From: Desulfurococcales archaeon
Lineage (GTDB): Archaea; Thermoproteota; Thermoprotei_A; Sulfolobales; Desulfurococcaceae
Length of the DNA stretch: 37,183 nucleotides
Reading direction: 5' to 3'
NCBI GenBank assembly: GCA_027002875.1
Contig: JALWZC010000024.1
Span: forward strand, 1-37,183
Shown one piece after another: positions 8,659 to 17,716 of the stretch (position 1 is the stretch's first letter; each line of letters starts with the position of its first letter). The notes below the pieces were generated by a model. That model searched no databases. It worked only from the letters and a program-made list of their open reading frames with translations, and was not told the origin of the DNA. A program made the translations under genes and the position numbers.

Positions 8659-9156
8659 TCAATCCTCAAGTACTCCTTCCCGTATTCTTAATGCTTCACC
8701 CCGTTTATAATATGTTACCACCCATCCAGGCTTCACCGCCTTCCCAACACCTAAGAGTTCACCAGTCTTACTGTTAACAGCTAATACTTCATCACCCGGC
8801 CGGATAGCCGGATCGGCATAGACTACGTGTTTTGAAAAAACATTACCCCCTTCCATAATATATGGAGCATACTTGGGGTTAACATAGATTCTTAGATAGG
8901 GGTGTGGGAGAAGCTTGTTTAATACATATCCACTAGCCTTGTGGAGAAGTAGCCGATAATCACTAGCTCTAATAGACAGGTATATTGCACCATTACGTTC
9001 AAGATACCTTATCTTCCCGGTAGAAGGACTAATAGCAACAAGTACATCCTCCGGTATAAATTCCTCCCCAACACCCCTAAACTGGAAGCGAGCTAGGACT
9101 CGTAGCTCCACTAGTTCATGTGGGAGAGGAGGGCGTTTAATCAAAAATGACACCAT
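8659..9156 (-). CDS. PUA-domain protein (possible split TGT C-terminal module)
   Basis: C-terminal PUA pattern: VFSKHVVYADPAIRPGDEVLAVNSKTGELLGVGKAV. Confidence 0.8.
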   Translation of the reverse strand: MVSFLIKRPPLPHELVELRVLARFQFRGVGEEFIPEDVLVAISPSTGKIRYLERNGAIYLSIRASDYRLLLHKASGYVLNKLLPHPYLRIYVNPKYAPYIMEGGNVFSKHVVYADPAIRPGDEVLAVNSKTGELLGVGKAVKPGWVVTYYKRGEALRIREGVLED

Positions 9157-9163
9157 GTATTAA

Positions 9164-10384
9164 CTACTGGAATATACTGGATCTATGCTTAGGCCTCCTA
9201 CTCGATAATACGGATAAGTTGCTATCACGTATTTCCTTCTTCGACATAATCTTCTTAACAGCTTGCAGGAAATCATCCATTAACACTATCCTCCTACCAT
9301 TCCTTAACGCGTAGTAGCCAGCCTCGGTAACGATAGCCTTAATCTCAGCACCTGTTGCACCATCAGTTAAACGCGCCAGTTCCTCAATGTCAACATCGTC
9401 AGCTAGCTTCATCCTACGAGTATGTACGTGGAATATTTCTATGCGAGACTCCAGATCTGGTAGCGGTACTTCGATTAAACGATCAAATCTGCCGGGCCTC
9501 AGAATAGCTGGGTCGAGGATATCGATCCGATTCGTAGCCGCAATAATCTTTACATTATCAAGGGGTTTAAAACCATCTATCTCCGCTAACAATTGCATAA
9601 GGGTTCTCTGAACCTCTCTCTCACCACTAGTACCAATATCCAGCCTCCTAGCAGCTATAGCATCGATCTCGTCAATGAATACTATCGATGGGGCCTTCTT
9701 CCTAGCCAGACGAAACACTTCCCTAACAATCCTCGCACCCTCACCAATGAATTTCTGAACTAACTCGCTTCCAACAATACTTATAAAAGTAGCACCCGCT
9801 TCATGGGCAACAGCTTTTGCAAGCAGCGTTTTACCACAACCAGGCGGGCCATAGAGCAAGACCCCCTTAGGTGGTTCAATACCTATCTCTTCAAACATTT
9901 CAGGATGCTTTAACGGTAGCTCTACAACTTCTTTAAGCTCCATAATTTGCTCCTTCAAACCACCAATATCGCTAAAGGATACATTCGGCCTCTCAATAAC
10001 CTCCATAGTCTTTACGTAGGGGTCTTCATACTCCGGCAATACTTCAACAATTGCTGAGCCCTTAGTATTTAGTAGGACGTGTTGACCTATACGTATCAAG
10101 TCGCGTGGGACTCTATCTAATACATCTACAACTAGGTTGGGCCCAGTACTACTCTTAACTAACACCCTCCCATCTCTTAGCACATCTATAATAGTAGCCT
10201 CAATTAATGGTGGAGATATTAGTTTTTCAACCTGCGACTTATAATATTGTAGTTGAACCATTAACTTACGGTTCTCATCTTCAAGTCTACGTATACGGTG
10301 CTTTAAGTACTCGATGTGATGCCTATAATTTATATCAACATCGAAGGGCTCATCTACATCGCTACTCATATCTCTACCCCTCAC
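9164..10384 (-). CDS. pan: Proteasome-activating nucleotidase (PAN)
   Basis: N-terminal coiled coil, [69 protein letters not shown]. Start may be the internal ATG (MSSDVDEP). Confidence 0.95.
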   Translation of the reverse strand: MRGRDMSSDVDEPFDVDINYRHHIEYLKHRIRRLEDENRKLMVQLQYYKSQVEKLISPPLIEATIIDVLRDGRVLVKSSTGPNLVVDVLDRVPRDLIRIGQHVLLNTKGSAIVEVLPEYEDPYVKTMEVIERPNVSFSDIGGLKEQIMELKEVVELPLKHPEMFEEIGIEPPKGVLLYGPPGCGKTLLAKAVAHEAGATFISIVGSELVQKFIGEGARIVREVFRLARKKAPSIVFIDEIDAIAARRLDIGTSGEREVQRTLMQLLAEIDGFKPLDNVKIIAATNRIDILDPAILRPGRFDRLIEVPLPDLESRIEIFHVHTRRMKLADDVDIEELARLTDGATGAEIKAIVTEAGYYALRNGRRIVLMDDFLQAVKKIMSKKEIRDSNLSVLSSRRPKHRSSIFQ

Positions 10385-10462
10385 CTAGAATATAATTGAA
10401 TATAACAACCCCTAAAAACCATAGTATATCATAACACATACAACCCGGCGAGGAGGAGCTTA

Positions 10463-10978
10463 ATGAAATCAGAGGTATGCTACTGTGAAATCTGTGGAAG
10501 ACCAGTATACGATCCAAGGATGTGTAGGACAGTAGTTGTTGAAGGGGTAGAGTTAAGAGTATGCCCAGACTGTTACCGTAGACTAGTAAAACAAGGAAAG
10601 GTTAAAGAAACACAAATCACTAGAATCCATAGAAAAACAACACAAACTAAGAAATGGACAAAGACGAGGATAAGCCGCAGAATACTGGAAGAAGAATATG
10701 AGATCGTAGAAGACTATGCAGAACGTATCAGAAGGGCAAGGCAGAGAATGGGATGGAGCCAAGCCATCTTAGCACAAAAAGTAAGGGAAAAGGAAAATGT
10801 TATAAAGAGGATAGAAGCAGGCAGATTAAAGCCAAGCATAGAGCTAGCTAGACGATTAGAGAGAGTATTAGGAATCACGCTACTAGAACCCATCGTGGAG
10901 GAATCATCGACAAAAATAGAAGGAGGAGAAGAAGACTATTACACAATTGGCGACTTCGTGCGTTTCAAGAAGAAATAA
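10463..10978 (+). CDS. Archaeal multiprotein bridging factor 1 homologue (aMBF1)
   Basis: N-terminal zinc ribbon CEICGRPVYDP..CPDCYRRL plus HTH IRRARQRMGWSQAILAQKVREKENVIKRIEAG. Confidence 0.92.
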   Translation: MKSEVCYCEICGRPVYDPRMCRTVVVEGVELRVCPDCYRRLVKQGKVKETQITRIHRKTTQTKKWTKTRISRRILEEEYEIVEDYAERIRRARQRMGWSQAILAQKVREKENVIKRIEAGRLKPSIELARRLERVLGITLLEPIVEESSTKIEGGEEDYYTIGDFVRFKKK

Positions 10979-11004
10979 TACTTATAATAGGGTATGATCT
11001 AGAA

Positions 11005-12117
11005 ATGCATAGTAATATTAGGGTTGTAGTAATACTACCACATAAATATATCAACTATATGGACGAAGAATTAAGCCTAGTCAAAACTTTATACAAAGAA
11101 ATAGTAGAGGTCTATACTATCAGAAGACCCAACCCTAAATACTATATCACGATACCAGTTCTAGACGAGATCAAGCTACTCGAAGATATAGATAAGATAA
11201 TAATAATGGATAGATTAAAGCCTAGACAGATAATCAACCTCTATCGAGAACTCAGTATCGAAGTATTAGACCGGATACTACTAATACTGGAGATATTTGC
11301 TGAACATGCTGGAAGCAGAGAGGCCAAGCTACAAATAGAATTAGCCCGGCTAAAACATCAATACCCACTAGTAAAAGAAGCAATAAGGGTTATGAAATTA
11401 GGAGAATTACACGGATTCCTAGGAGCAGGCAGGTATGGTTACGAGAGATACTATCTAATGCTAAAGGAAAGAGAAGCGAGGATTAGGAGGGGAATAGAAA
11501 AACTACGGAAAATACGAAGCGTACGTAGACAAAGAAGGAGAAGAGAGGAAGCTATACACGTATCCCTCGTAGGATATACTTGTGCCGGTAAGACTACACT
11601 ATTCAATAAGATCACCGGGCTAGGTAAACCCGTAGGACCAGAACCATTTACAACACTCCAACCAAAAACTAGTGCAATAATGTATAGAGGAGTCAAAATA
11701 TATTTTACAGATACGGTAGGCTTTATAAGGGATCTTCCACCGGAGATCATTGAAGCCTTCTATGCAACCCTCGAAGAAATAAAGTACTCGGATATAATCG
11801 TAGACGTTATAGATGCATCTAAGCCTGTACGAGATGTACTAGTTGAATTATCCGAGGCATTAAATGTTTTCAGCGAGATAGGGGTTCATGGTAAAAAAAT
11901 AATAATAGCGTTAAATAAAATAGACTTAGTAAACAATGATCATTTGATCACAGTTATTAACAATATAAACAGGTCGATCAATCTCAATGAAATAGTACCT
12001 ATATCAGCAGTTAATGGACTAAACATTGATAAACTTCTAGACTACATAGCCGCGGTGTACAAGAGTGGCGGAGAAAATATACGTTTTAAGGTATGGGCAC
12101 AGGCCACAGAGGGATAA
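11005..12117 (+). CDS. hflX: HflX-family GTPase
   Basis: GYTCAGKTTLFNKITG, TDTVGFIRDLPPEIIEAFYATLEE, ALNKIDL. Confidence 0.94.
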   Translation: MHSNIRVVVILPHKYINYMDEELSLVKTLYKEIVEVYTIRRPNPKYYITIPVLDEIKLLEDIDKIIIMDRLKPRQIINLYRELSIEVLDRILLILEIFAEHAGSREAKLQIELARLKHQYPLVKEAIRVMKLGELHGFLGAGRYGYERYYLMLKEREARIRRGIEKLRKIRSVRRQRRRREEAIHVSLVGYTCAGKTTLFNKITGLGKPVGPEPFTTLQPKTSAIMYRGVKIYFTDTVGFIRDLPPEIIEAFYATLEEIKYSDIIVDVIDASKPVRDVLVELSEALNVFSEIGVHGKKIIIALNKIDLVNNDHLITVINNINRSINLNEIVPISAVNGLNIDKLLDYIAAVYKSGGENIRFKVWAQATEG

Positions 12118-12640
12118 GAGGATAACGAGTCACGTAGCCCTGGTAGCTAGGGCTTTTGGTGCAAACGGCTTCATACTCGGAGATATAATCGATGAAAAAA
12201 TCCTCAAAACTATTAGGAAAGTAGAAGAAAGATGGGGTGGGCATCTGCATGTTGAAATGGGGGTCAACTCGGAGAAATACGTGCTAAACTGGAAGAAGAA
12301 TGGTGGACTGGTTATTCACTTAACAATGTATGGACTCCACATCGACAATGTGATCGATGAGATAAGGGAACAAGGTAGAAACAAAGACCTACTTATAATT
12401 GTTGGAGCTGAAAAAGTACCCCCATTCTTCTATGAAGAAGCAGACTATAATGTAGCTATCGGACACCAGCCACACTCCGAAGTAGCAGCGCTCGCTGTAT
12501 TCCTCGATAGATACTATAATGGTAGAGAACTACATATAACATTCCCAGATGCAAAGATTATAATAGTACCATCTAGAAAAGGGAAGAAGGTGAAAGTAAT
12601 TGCCGAGAAGAAAGAAGTCGGAGAAGAAGGAAAAGCCTAA
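12065..12640 (+). CDS. trm56: tRNA (cytidine-56-2'-O)-methyltransferase
   Basis: YVLRYGHRPQRDKRITSHVALVARAFGA..., AIGHQPHSEVAALAVFLDR: aTrm56 SPOUT family. Confidence 0.92.
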   Translation: MAEKIYVLRYGHRPQRDKRITSHVALVARAFGANGFILGDIIDEKILKTIRKVEERWGGHLHVEMGVNSEKYVLNWKKNGGLVIHLTMYGLHIDNVIDEIREQGRNKDLLIIVGAEKVPPFFYEEADYNVAIGHQPHSEVAALAVFLDRYYNGRELHITFPDAKIIIVPSRKGKKVKVIAEKKEVGEEGKA

Positions 12641-13160
12641 AGTAAAGATTGAAGGCAACGTTAAAGTACTTGTAGACCTCGTAGGCAAGATGTACGGCGA
12701 TAAAGCCAGGAAGCTACTCGAGATAATAATAACGTCCCCCGAGCCTATAGGGGAAGATGCTATTGGTAAATTAATAGGTATAAAGACAAATGAAGCACGG
12801 CGCATTATTCAGAAATTAGCTGATGAATCAATAATAAGATTCAAAAGGATAAAACGTGGAGATAAAGGTATACATGCATGGTTCCTAAACGAAGACCAGG
12901 TTGAAGGCATATTATTAACTAGGCTGAAAAAGACTAGGGAAAAACTATTGACACGCTTAAACTTCTTGAAGGAACACACAATAATGGTTTGCCCACGGTG
13001 TGGTAGGAGATATACTTTTGAGGAAGCAATGAATAACGACTTTAGATGTATTGATGATGGTGAGCTCCTCGAAGAATATGATCCTAGTGATGAGATCAGA
13101 TTCCTCGAGGAAAAGATCAAGGAGATCGACGAGGATCTGAGAAAGTTCGGTGTATTATAA
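12600..13160 (+). CDS. tfe: Transcription factor E alpha (TFE/TFIIE-alpha)
   Basis: Winged helix plus zinc ribbon CPRCGRRYTFEEAMNNDFRC; TTG start. Confidence 0.93.
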   Translation: MPRRKKSEKKEKPKVKIEGNVKVLVDLVGKMYGDKARKLLEIIITSPEPIGEDAIGKLIGIKTNEARRIIQKLADESIIRFKRIKRGDKGIHAWFLNEDQVEGILLTRLKKTREKLLTRLNFLKEHTIMVCPRCGRRYTFEEAMNNDFRCIDDGELLEEYDPSDEIRFLEEKIKEIDEDLRKFGVL

Positions 13161-13162
13161 TC

Positions 13163-14140
13163 TTGAAACAGATATATAGATTTATAGATTTATTCTCCGG
13201 TGCAGGCGGATTCGCCGAAGGCTTTACACTAACTGGGAGATTTAAACCCCTTCTGGGAATCGATAATTTCCGCCCAGCCGCTCTTAGCTATATAGCGAAT
13301 TTCCCCTATTCTCACTACCTAATGGAGGATATTAAACACGTTAGTGTCGATGATATACTGGGCGTTATCGGGAGGGACTCATACGACATTGTTATTGGAA
13401 GCCCGCCATGCGAACCATTTACCGGCGCGAATCCTAGGAGAAGGAAAAACCCTATCGATCGATTATATAATGATCCTATGGGACAGTTAACCCTACACTT
13501 TATAAGGATAATTTCTGGGCTAAAACCCCGTATATTTGTAATGGAAAACGTACCAGCTATTATGGATAACGGATTAAAAAATGCATTGATAACTGAGTTT
13601 AAACGAGCCGGTTACCAGAAAATATATTTCAATAAGCTTCGAGCTGAAGACTATGGTACACCAAGCCATAGATTAAGAGTATTTATCTCAAACGTTAAAA
13701 TTAACCCAAAACCCTATAAGCACAAGCTAAGAGTAAGGGACGCCCTCAAAAACCTGCCCCCACCTGGGGATTTCCCTCCAAATCATGAATCTCCGCCGCC
13801 TCTACCACTACGTAAATTGAAAAGGGCGTCTAGGCTAAGATGGGGTGAGGCGATGATATATTATGAGGGGGCTCGTGGTAGGAGGCTTCCAAACCTTATA
13901 AGGCTTAACCCTGACAAGATCGCGCCGACCGTCCTGGGAAGCTCGAGATTCATTCATCCGTGGGAGAATAGGTTTCTAACTGTCCGCGAACAGGCTAGGC
14001 TCATGGGTTTCCCAGATCAATTCGTATTTTACGGCGGTAGGGATGAACAATACAATCAAGTCGGCGAAGCAGTCCCCGTCCCCCTAGCTAGGGCTATAGC
14101 TTTATTCCTAGTAGATAAAATGGATAGTGGAGAGGTGTGA
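13163..14140 (+). CDS. C5-cytosine methyltransferase
   Basis: FIDLFSGAGGFAEGF (motif I), GSPPCEPFTGAN (motif IV), FVMENVP (motif VI), GTPSHRLRVF (VIII), QVGEAVPVPLA (X); TTG start. Confidence 0.92.
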   Translation: MKQIYRFIDLFSGAGGFAEGFTLTGRFKPLLGIDNFRPAALSYIANFPYSHYLMEDIKHVSVDDILGVIGRDSYDIVIGSPPCEPFTGANPRRRKNPIDRLYNDPMGQLTLHFIRIISGLKPRIFVMENVPAIMDNGLKNALITEFKRAGYQKIYFNKLRAEDYGTPSHRLRVFISNVKINPKPYKHKLRVRDALKNLPPPGDFPPNHESPPPLPLRKLKRASRLRWGEAMIYYEGARGRRLPNLIRLNPDKIAPTVLGSSRFIHPWENRFLTVREQARLMGFPDQFVFYGGRDEQYNQVGEAVPVPLARAIALFLVDKMDSGEV

Positions 14141-14574
14141 GCGGAATGTATATCGGTCTCTATGGATCCTCGAGTGTTCAAAGAATTATGGATTTTGTGA
14201 AAACAGTTTATAACTTTGGAAAAGCAACGCCAGTCATAATTAAGCCCGTCGGTGCCGCGGCACAGATCGGTGTTCCCGAAGCCTATAAGCTATCATATAA
14301 GCTTGGAAAACCACTAATAGTACTACCGAGTATCAACGACCTAGTAGAGATCTTTAAACCTTCTAAAACCTACTATATTAGCGGTAAAGGCGTACCTCTA
14401 GACCCGGCTGAGCTAAGCACTGATACAGCAATAGTACTGCCCGGCGGTGAAATGGAGCCTGGTAAGGATGAAATGGTTAATGTGGAAAAAGCATCTATAA
14501 TAGGGGTTCCACCCGGATTACCGGGCAGTGTCTTAGCCGGGATAATACTTTATCGTAGATGTAGTAAAGCCTAG
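14137..14574 (+). CDS. SPOUT-like/COG4080-type predicted RNA methylase-related protein
   Basis: 145 aa; YGSSSVQRIMDFVKTVYNFG..., IIGVPPGLPGSVLAGIILYRR; start overlaps the preceding stop. Confidence 0.55.
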   Translation: MSGMYIGLYGSSSVQRIMDFVKTVYNFGKATPVIIKPVGAAAQIGVPEAYKLSYKLGKPLIVLPSINDLVEIFKPSKTYYISGKGVPLDPAELSTDTAIVLPGGEMEPGKDEMVNVEKASIIGVPPGLPGSVLAGIILYRRCSKA

Positions 14575-14580
14575 TTTATT

Positions 14581-15543
14581 TTAGCTGTACACGTACCAAG
14601 TAGAATACTCGATAACGATATTCCTAGATACCTCGTCGATCCTACGCCAATCCTCATAGTTCATCCTCCAACCGACACTACCAGCATTATCCCTAACTTG
14701 TTCGGGCTTCTTAGCACCCGGTATAGGCACTATCCGGCTACTATACATAACCATCCAGTTCAATGCTACCTGAGCAGGAGTCTTACCATACTTTTCACCA
14801 ACCTCCTTCAATACTTTAACAACTCTCCAAACCTTCTCGAAGTTCACTGGATGAAACACCGGGTCGCCACGCCTAACATCCTGGAACTCGGGCAGGTTGT
14901 CCAGTGTATATTTACCAGTAACCGCACCTTTAGCTAGGGGGCTCCATGGGAGGAAAGTGAAGCCGTTCTTCTCCGCATAGGGTATCAGCTCCTCCTCAGC
15001 CTGCCTCTCAACAATATTATACCTATACTGCATACTAGCGAAGTCTATAGTTGAGAGACAGGACCTGGCCTCCTCGATCAAGGCTATAGGGTAGTTACTA
15101 ACCCCTAAATAACGCACTTTACCCAGATGCACTAGTCTCTCCAAAGCCCTCATATACTTACACGTAACATGGTTGTGCCAGCAGGGCGGCCAGTGTAGTT
15201 GTAGGAGGTCGATATAGTCTACGCCAAGCCTCTTCAATGATCGATCAACACTCTTAAAAACATCATGTGGTGAAAGGAAGTCGCCGGGGATCTTCGTAGC
15301 AATAACTACCTCCTCCCTCTTAACGCCAAGCTCCCTTAGAGCCCTTCCAAGAAACTCTTCACTCATACCCCTACCATAAACCATAGCAGTATCAAAGAAG
15401 TTCATCCCGTTACTGAGCGCTTCCCTAATAATCTCCTTAGCCTTATTATACTCTACTAAACCCCATGCCTCGCTATATTGCCATGTTCCAAGCCCTATTC
15501 TAGATATGCGGGGGCCGTCTCTGCCTAAGCGTGTATACTCCAT
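14581..15543 (-). CDS. Aldo/keto reductase
   Basis: MEYTRLGRDGPRISRIGLGTWQY, FDTAMVYGRGMSEEFLGRAL, DYIDLLQLHWP, GVSNYP. Confidence 0.93.
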   Translation of the reverse strand: MEYTRLGRDGPRISRIGLGTWQYSEAWGLVEYNKAKEIIREALSNGMNFFDTAMVYGRGMSEEFLGRALRELGVKREEVVIATKIPGDFLSPHDVFKSVDRSLKRLGVDYIDLLQLHWPPCWHNHVTCKYMRALERLVHLGKVRYLGVSNYPIALIEEARSCLSTIDFASMQYRYNIVERQAEEELIPYAEKNGFTFLPWSPLAKGAVTGKYTLDNLPEFQDVRRGDPVFHPVNFEKVWRVVKVLKEVGEKYGKTPAQVALNWMVMYSSRIVPIPGAKKPEQVRDNAGSVGWRMNYEDWRRIDEVSRNIVIEYSTWYVYS

Positions 15544-15632
15544 AGGCTTCCCCTCAACGGTTAAGAGTACGAGGTATTCATAGCCCTATTATCTTAGTGT
15601 TATTTAAGTATAAGTAATAAACCCGTAATATA

Positions 15633-15650
15633 ATCCATCCATGGATGGAT
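15633..15650. promoter_or_regulatory. 18-bp perfect palindrome at the trxB start
   Basis: ATCCATCCATGGATGGAT. Confidence 0.5.
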
Positions 15651-16682
15651 AGAATTATTGATGGAAGTGATAATGGAATGGCGTTGAAAGCAGGCCTTGG
15701 CGGTAGTTTTAGGCTTACCCAGATACAGCACATAGTTCCTAAGAAGAAAGAGTATGATGTAGTGATTATCGGTGGTGGACCAGCTGGTTTAACAGCTGGA
15801 TTATACGCTGCTCGATACCAGTTGAACCCGGTTATTATAACTAAACTTGTAGGAGGACTCGTAACAGAGGCTCCAATAGTAGACGACTATCCGGGGCTAC
15901 CGGAAATACCGGGTAATGAACTAGTAGACAGGTTCGTTAAACACGTCCGGAAATATAACGTCCCAATAATCATTGATGAAGCAATAGATGTTAAGAAGAG
16001 CGGTGATAAATGGTGTGTTAAGACTAGAGTACATGGAGACTTCTGCGGCTATACAGTAATCATAGCTACTGGTAGCGAAAAGAGACGCTTAAACGTGCCC
16101 GGAGAGGAACGATTAGCTGGTAAAGGAGTATCATACTGTGCAACATGCGACGGCCCATTATTCCGAGGGAAGAAAGTAGTTGTTGTAGGAGGAGGAAACT
16201 CAGCCCTAACATCAGCACTCTACCTAGCAACACTCGCATCAAAAGTCATAATAATCCATCGAAGAGACCAGTTCCGCGCTTTCAAAGTATATGTTGATAG
16301 GGCTAGGAAAACGCCGAATATAGAGTTTGTATTGAATAGTATAATAACCGAGATCATAGGCGATAACAGGGTTGAAGCAGTTAGGGTGAAAAACAGGGTT
16401 ACAGGTGAAGAAAAGATCATACCAGTAGACGGAGTATTCGTAGAAATAGGGCTTGTCCCGCCAAGAGAATTCCTCGAGAAGATCGGTGTAGAACTCGATG
16501 AGAGGGGGTACGCTAAAGTAGGACCAGACCAATCAACAAATCTACCCGGAATATACGTAGCAGGAGACGCCGCCGGAGGACCATGCAAGTACAGGTTCGA
16601 ACAAATCATAACAGCCGCTGCTGAAGGCGCAAAAGCTGCCGATGCAGCCTTTAAATACATACTACAAGTTACGAGTAAATAA
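15645..16682 (+). CDS. trxB: Thioredoxin-disulfide reductase
   Basis: VVIIGGGPAGLTAGLYAARY, CATCDGPLFRGKKVVVVGGGNSA. Start may lie further downstream. Confidence 0.93.
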   Translation: MDRIIDGSDNGMALKAGLGGSFRLTQIQHIVPKKKEYDVVIIGGGPAGLTAGLYAARYQLNPVIITKLVGGLVTEAPIVDDYPGLPEIPGNELVDRFVKHVRKYNVPIIIDEAIDVKKSGDKWCVKTRVHGDFCGYTVIIATGSEKRRLNVPGEERLAGKGVSYCATCDGPLFRGKKVVVVGGGNSALTSALYLATLASKVIIIHRRDQFRAFKVYVDRARKTPNIEFVLNSIITEIIGDNRVEAVRVKNRVTGEEKIIPVDGVFVEIGLVPPREFLEKIGVELDERGYAKVGPDQSTNLPGIYVAGDAAGGPCKYRFEQIITAAAEGAKAADAAFKYILQVTSK

Positions 16683-16686
16683 ATTC

Positions 16687-17517
16687 CTAGAAAGCGGTTT
16701 TCTTAACACCAACCAGATAACTTATACGTAAACTATTAATAACAATATCCCTACCCGGCGTAGACATGGGTTCTAAAAAAGCAACCCGTATAATATCCTC
16801 AACCCCAATCTTCATCTTAACAGCAATTACCCCGCGAACAGGAATACCTAGATGCTCCGAAATAGTCTGCATAGAGAAGCCTATTTGAAACTTAAAAACT
16901 CCATCATCGCGCCTATACAACTTCTTAGCCTCAACAACAAATGAATTATTACTACCACTAAATACTACAGAATCAACCTCAACTTGGCCCGAATACTCGT
17001 AAGACGTAGAATGCGGGGATACTTTGAATCGGAATATGCTGTTAGCGCTTCTATACTGGGGAATTACATAATTTGCATTATAAATTAGATTAATGGTTCT
17101 TAAAGCTGCAGATGCAGCTAGAGATTCCCCACTTATCCTTGATAATAAATCCCAAATATTGGGGTTAAAAGGAAGTATAATATCAGGCTCCCGATCAAGA
17201 AGCTCTGAAGCTGTAAAGACTTCATCGCGATAACCGCTAGAAGCCCGACATATAACGAATCGAGCTCCTCTACTTCTACCTTGTCCAAGCCTTACTGGAT
17301 AGAGATTATTGTTTTTAAGCGGTAAGGGTAGTTTTAATAATGAAGTAATTGATATATAGTCCGGAGCCTTCCCGATTCGAACCCCCAACTCTCTAACAAT
17401 ATCCGATAATAAGTAGGAAGGAGTACACTCATAAGTCTTCAAATTACCTATAGCATTGCGATATCGATTAAGGAAAAGAGCCCAGAATTGTGTTGGGGAA
17501 ACTCTTCGAGAATGCAA
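16687..17517 (-). CDS. Putative PD-(D/E)XK nuclease-fold protein
   Basis: 276 aa; GQVEVDSVVFSGSNNSFVVEAKKLY gives a D-x(n)-ExK arrangement. Confidence 0.55.
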   Translation of the reverse strand: MHSRRVSPTQFWALFLNRYRNAIGNLKTYECTPSYLLSDIVRELGVRIGKAPDYISITSLLKLPLPLKNNNLYPVRLGQGRSRGARFVICRASSGYRDEVFTASELLDREPDIILPFNPNIWDLLSRISGESLAASAALRTINLIYNANYVIPQYRSANSIFRFKVSPHSTSYEYSGQVEVDSVVFSGSNNSFVVEAKKLYRRDDGVFKFQIGFSMQTISEHLGIPVRGVIAVKMKIGVEDIIRVAFLEPMSTPGRDIVINSLRISYLVGVKKTAF

Positions 17518-17551
17518 AGACTTTCATCCCTACACGTTGGTTAAGAATTCA

Positions 17552-17625
17552 TGGGCCCGGGGGGATTCGAACCCCCGACCACCGGGTTATGAGCCCGGCG
17601 CTCTACCTGGCTGAGCTACGGGCCC
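17552..17625 (-). tRNA. tRNA with CAT anticodon (elongator tRNA-Met or tRNA-Ile2)
   Basis: GGGCCCG-TA-GCTC-..-GAGC-G-CCGGG-CTCATAA-CCCGG-TGGTC-GGGGG-TTCGAAT-CCCCC-CGGGCCC-A; all stems pair, no intron. Confidence 0.95.
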
Positions 17626-17716
17626 CTAATATTTATCTCCATATCTTTATGAATTCTTATTGGGGGGTTATAAGTAGTTTTCCGTATCAAAAAGATTCTA
17701 GTCGGTTTTCTAGTAG

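Noticed and set aside
16220-16660. Minus-strand ORFs of 146 and 97 aa
   Set aside because: Shadow ORFs inside trxB.
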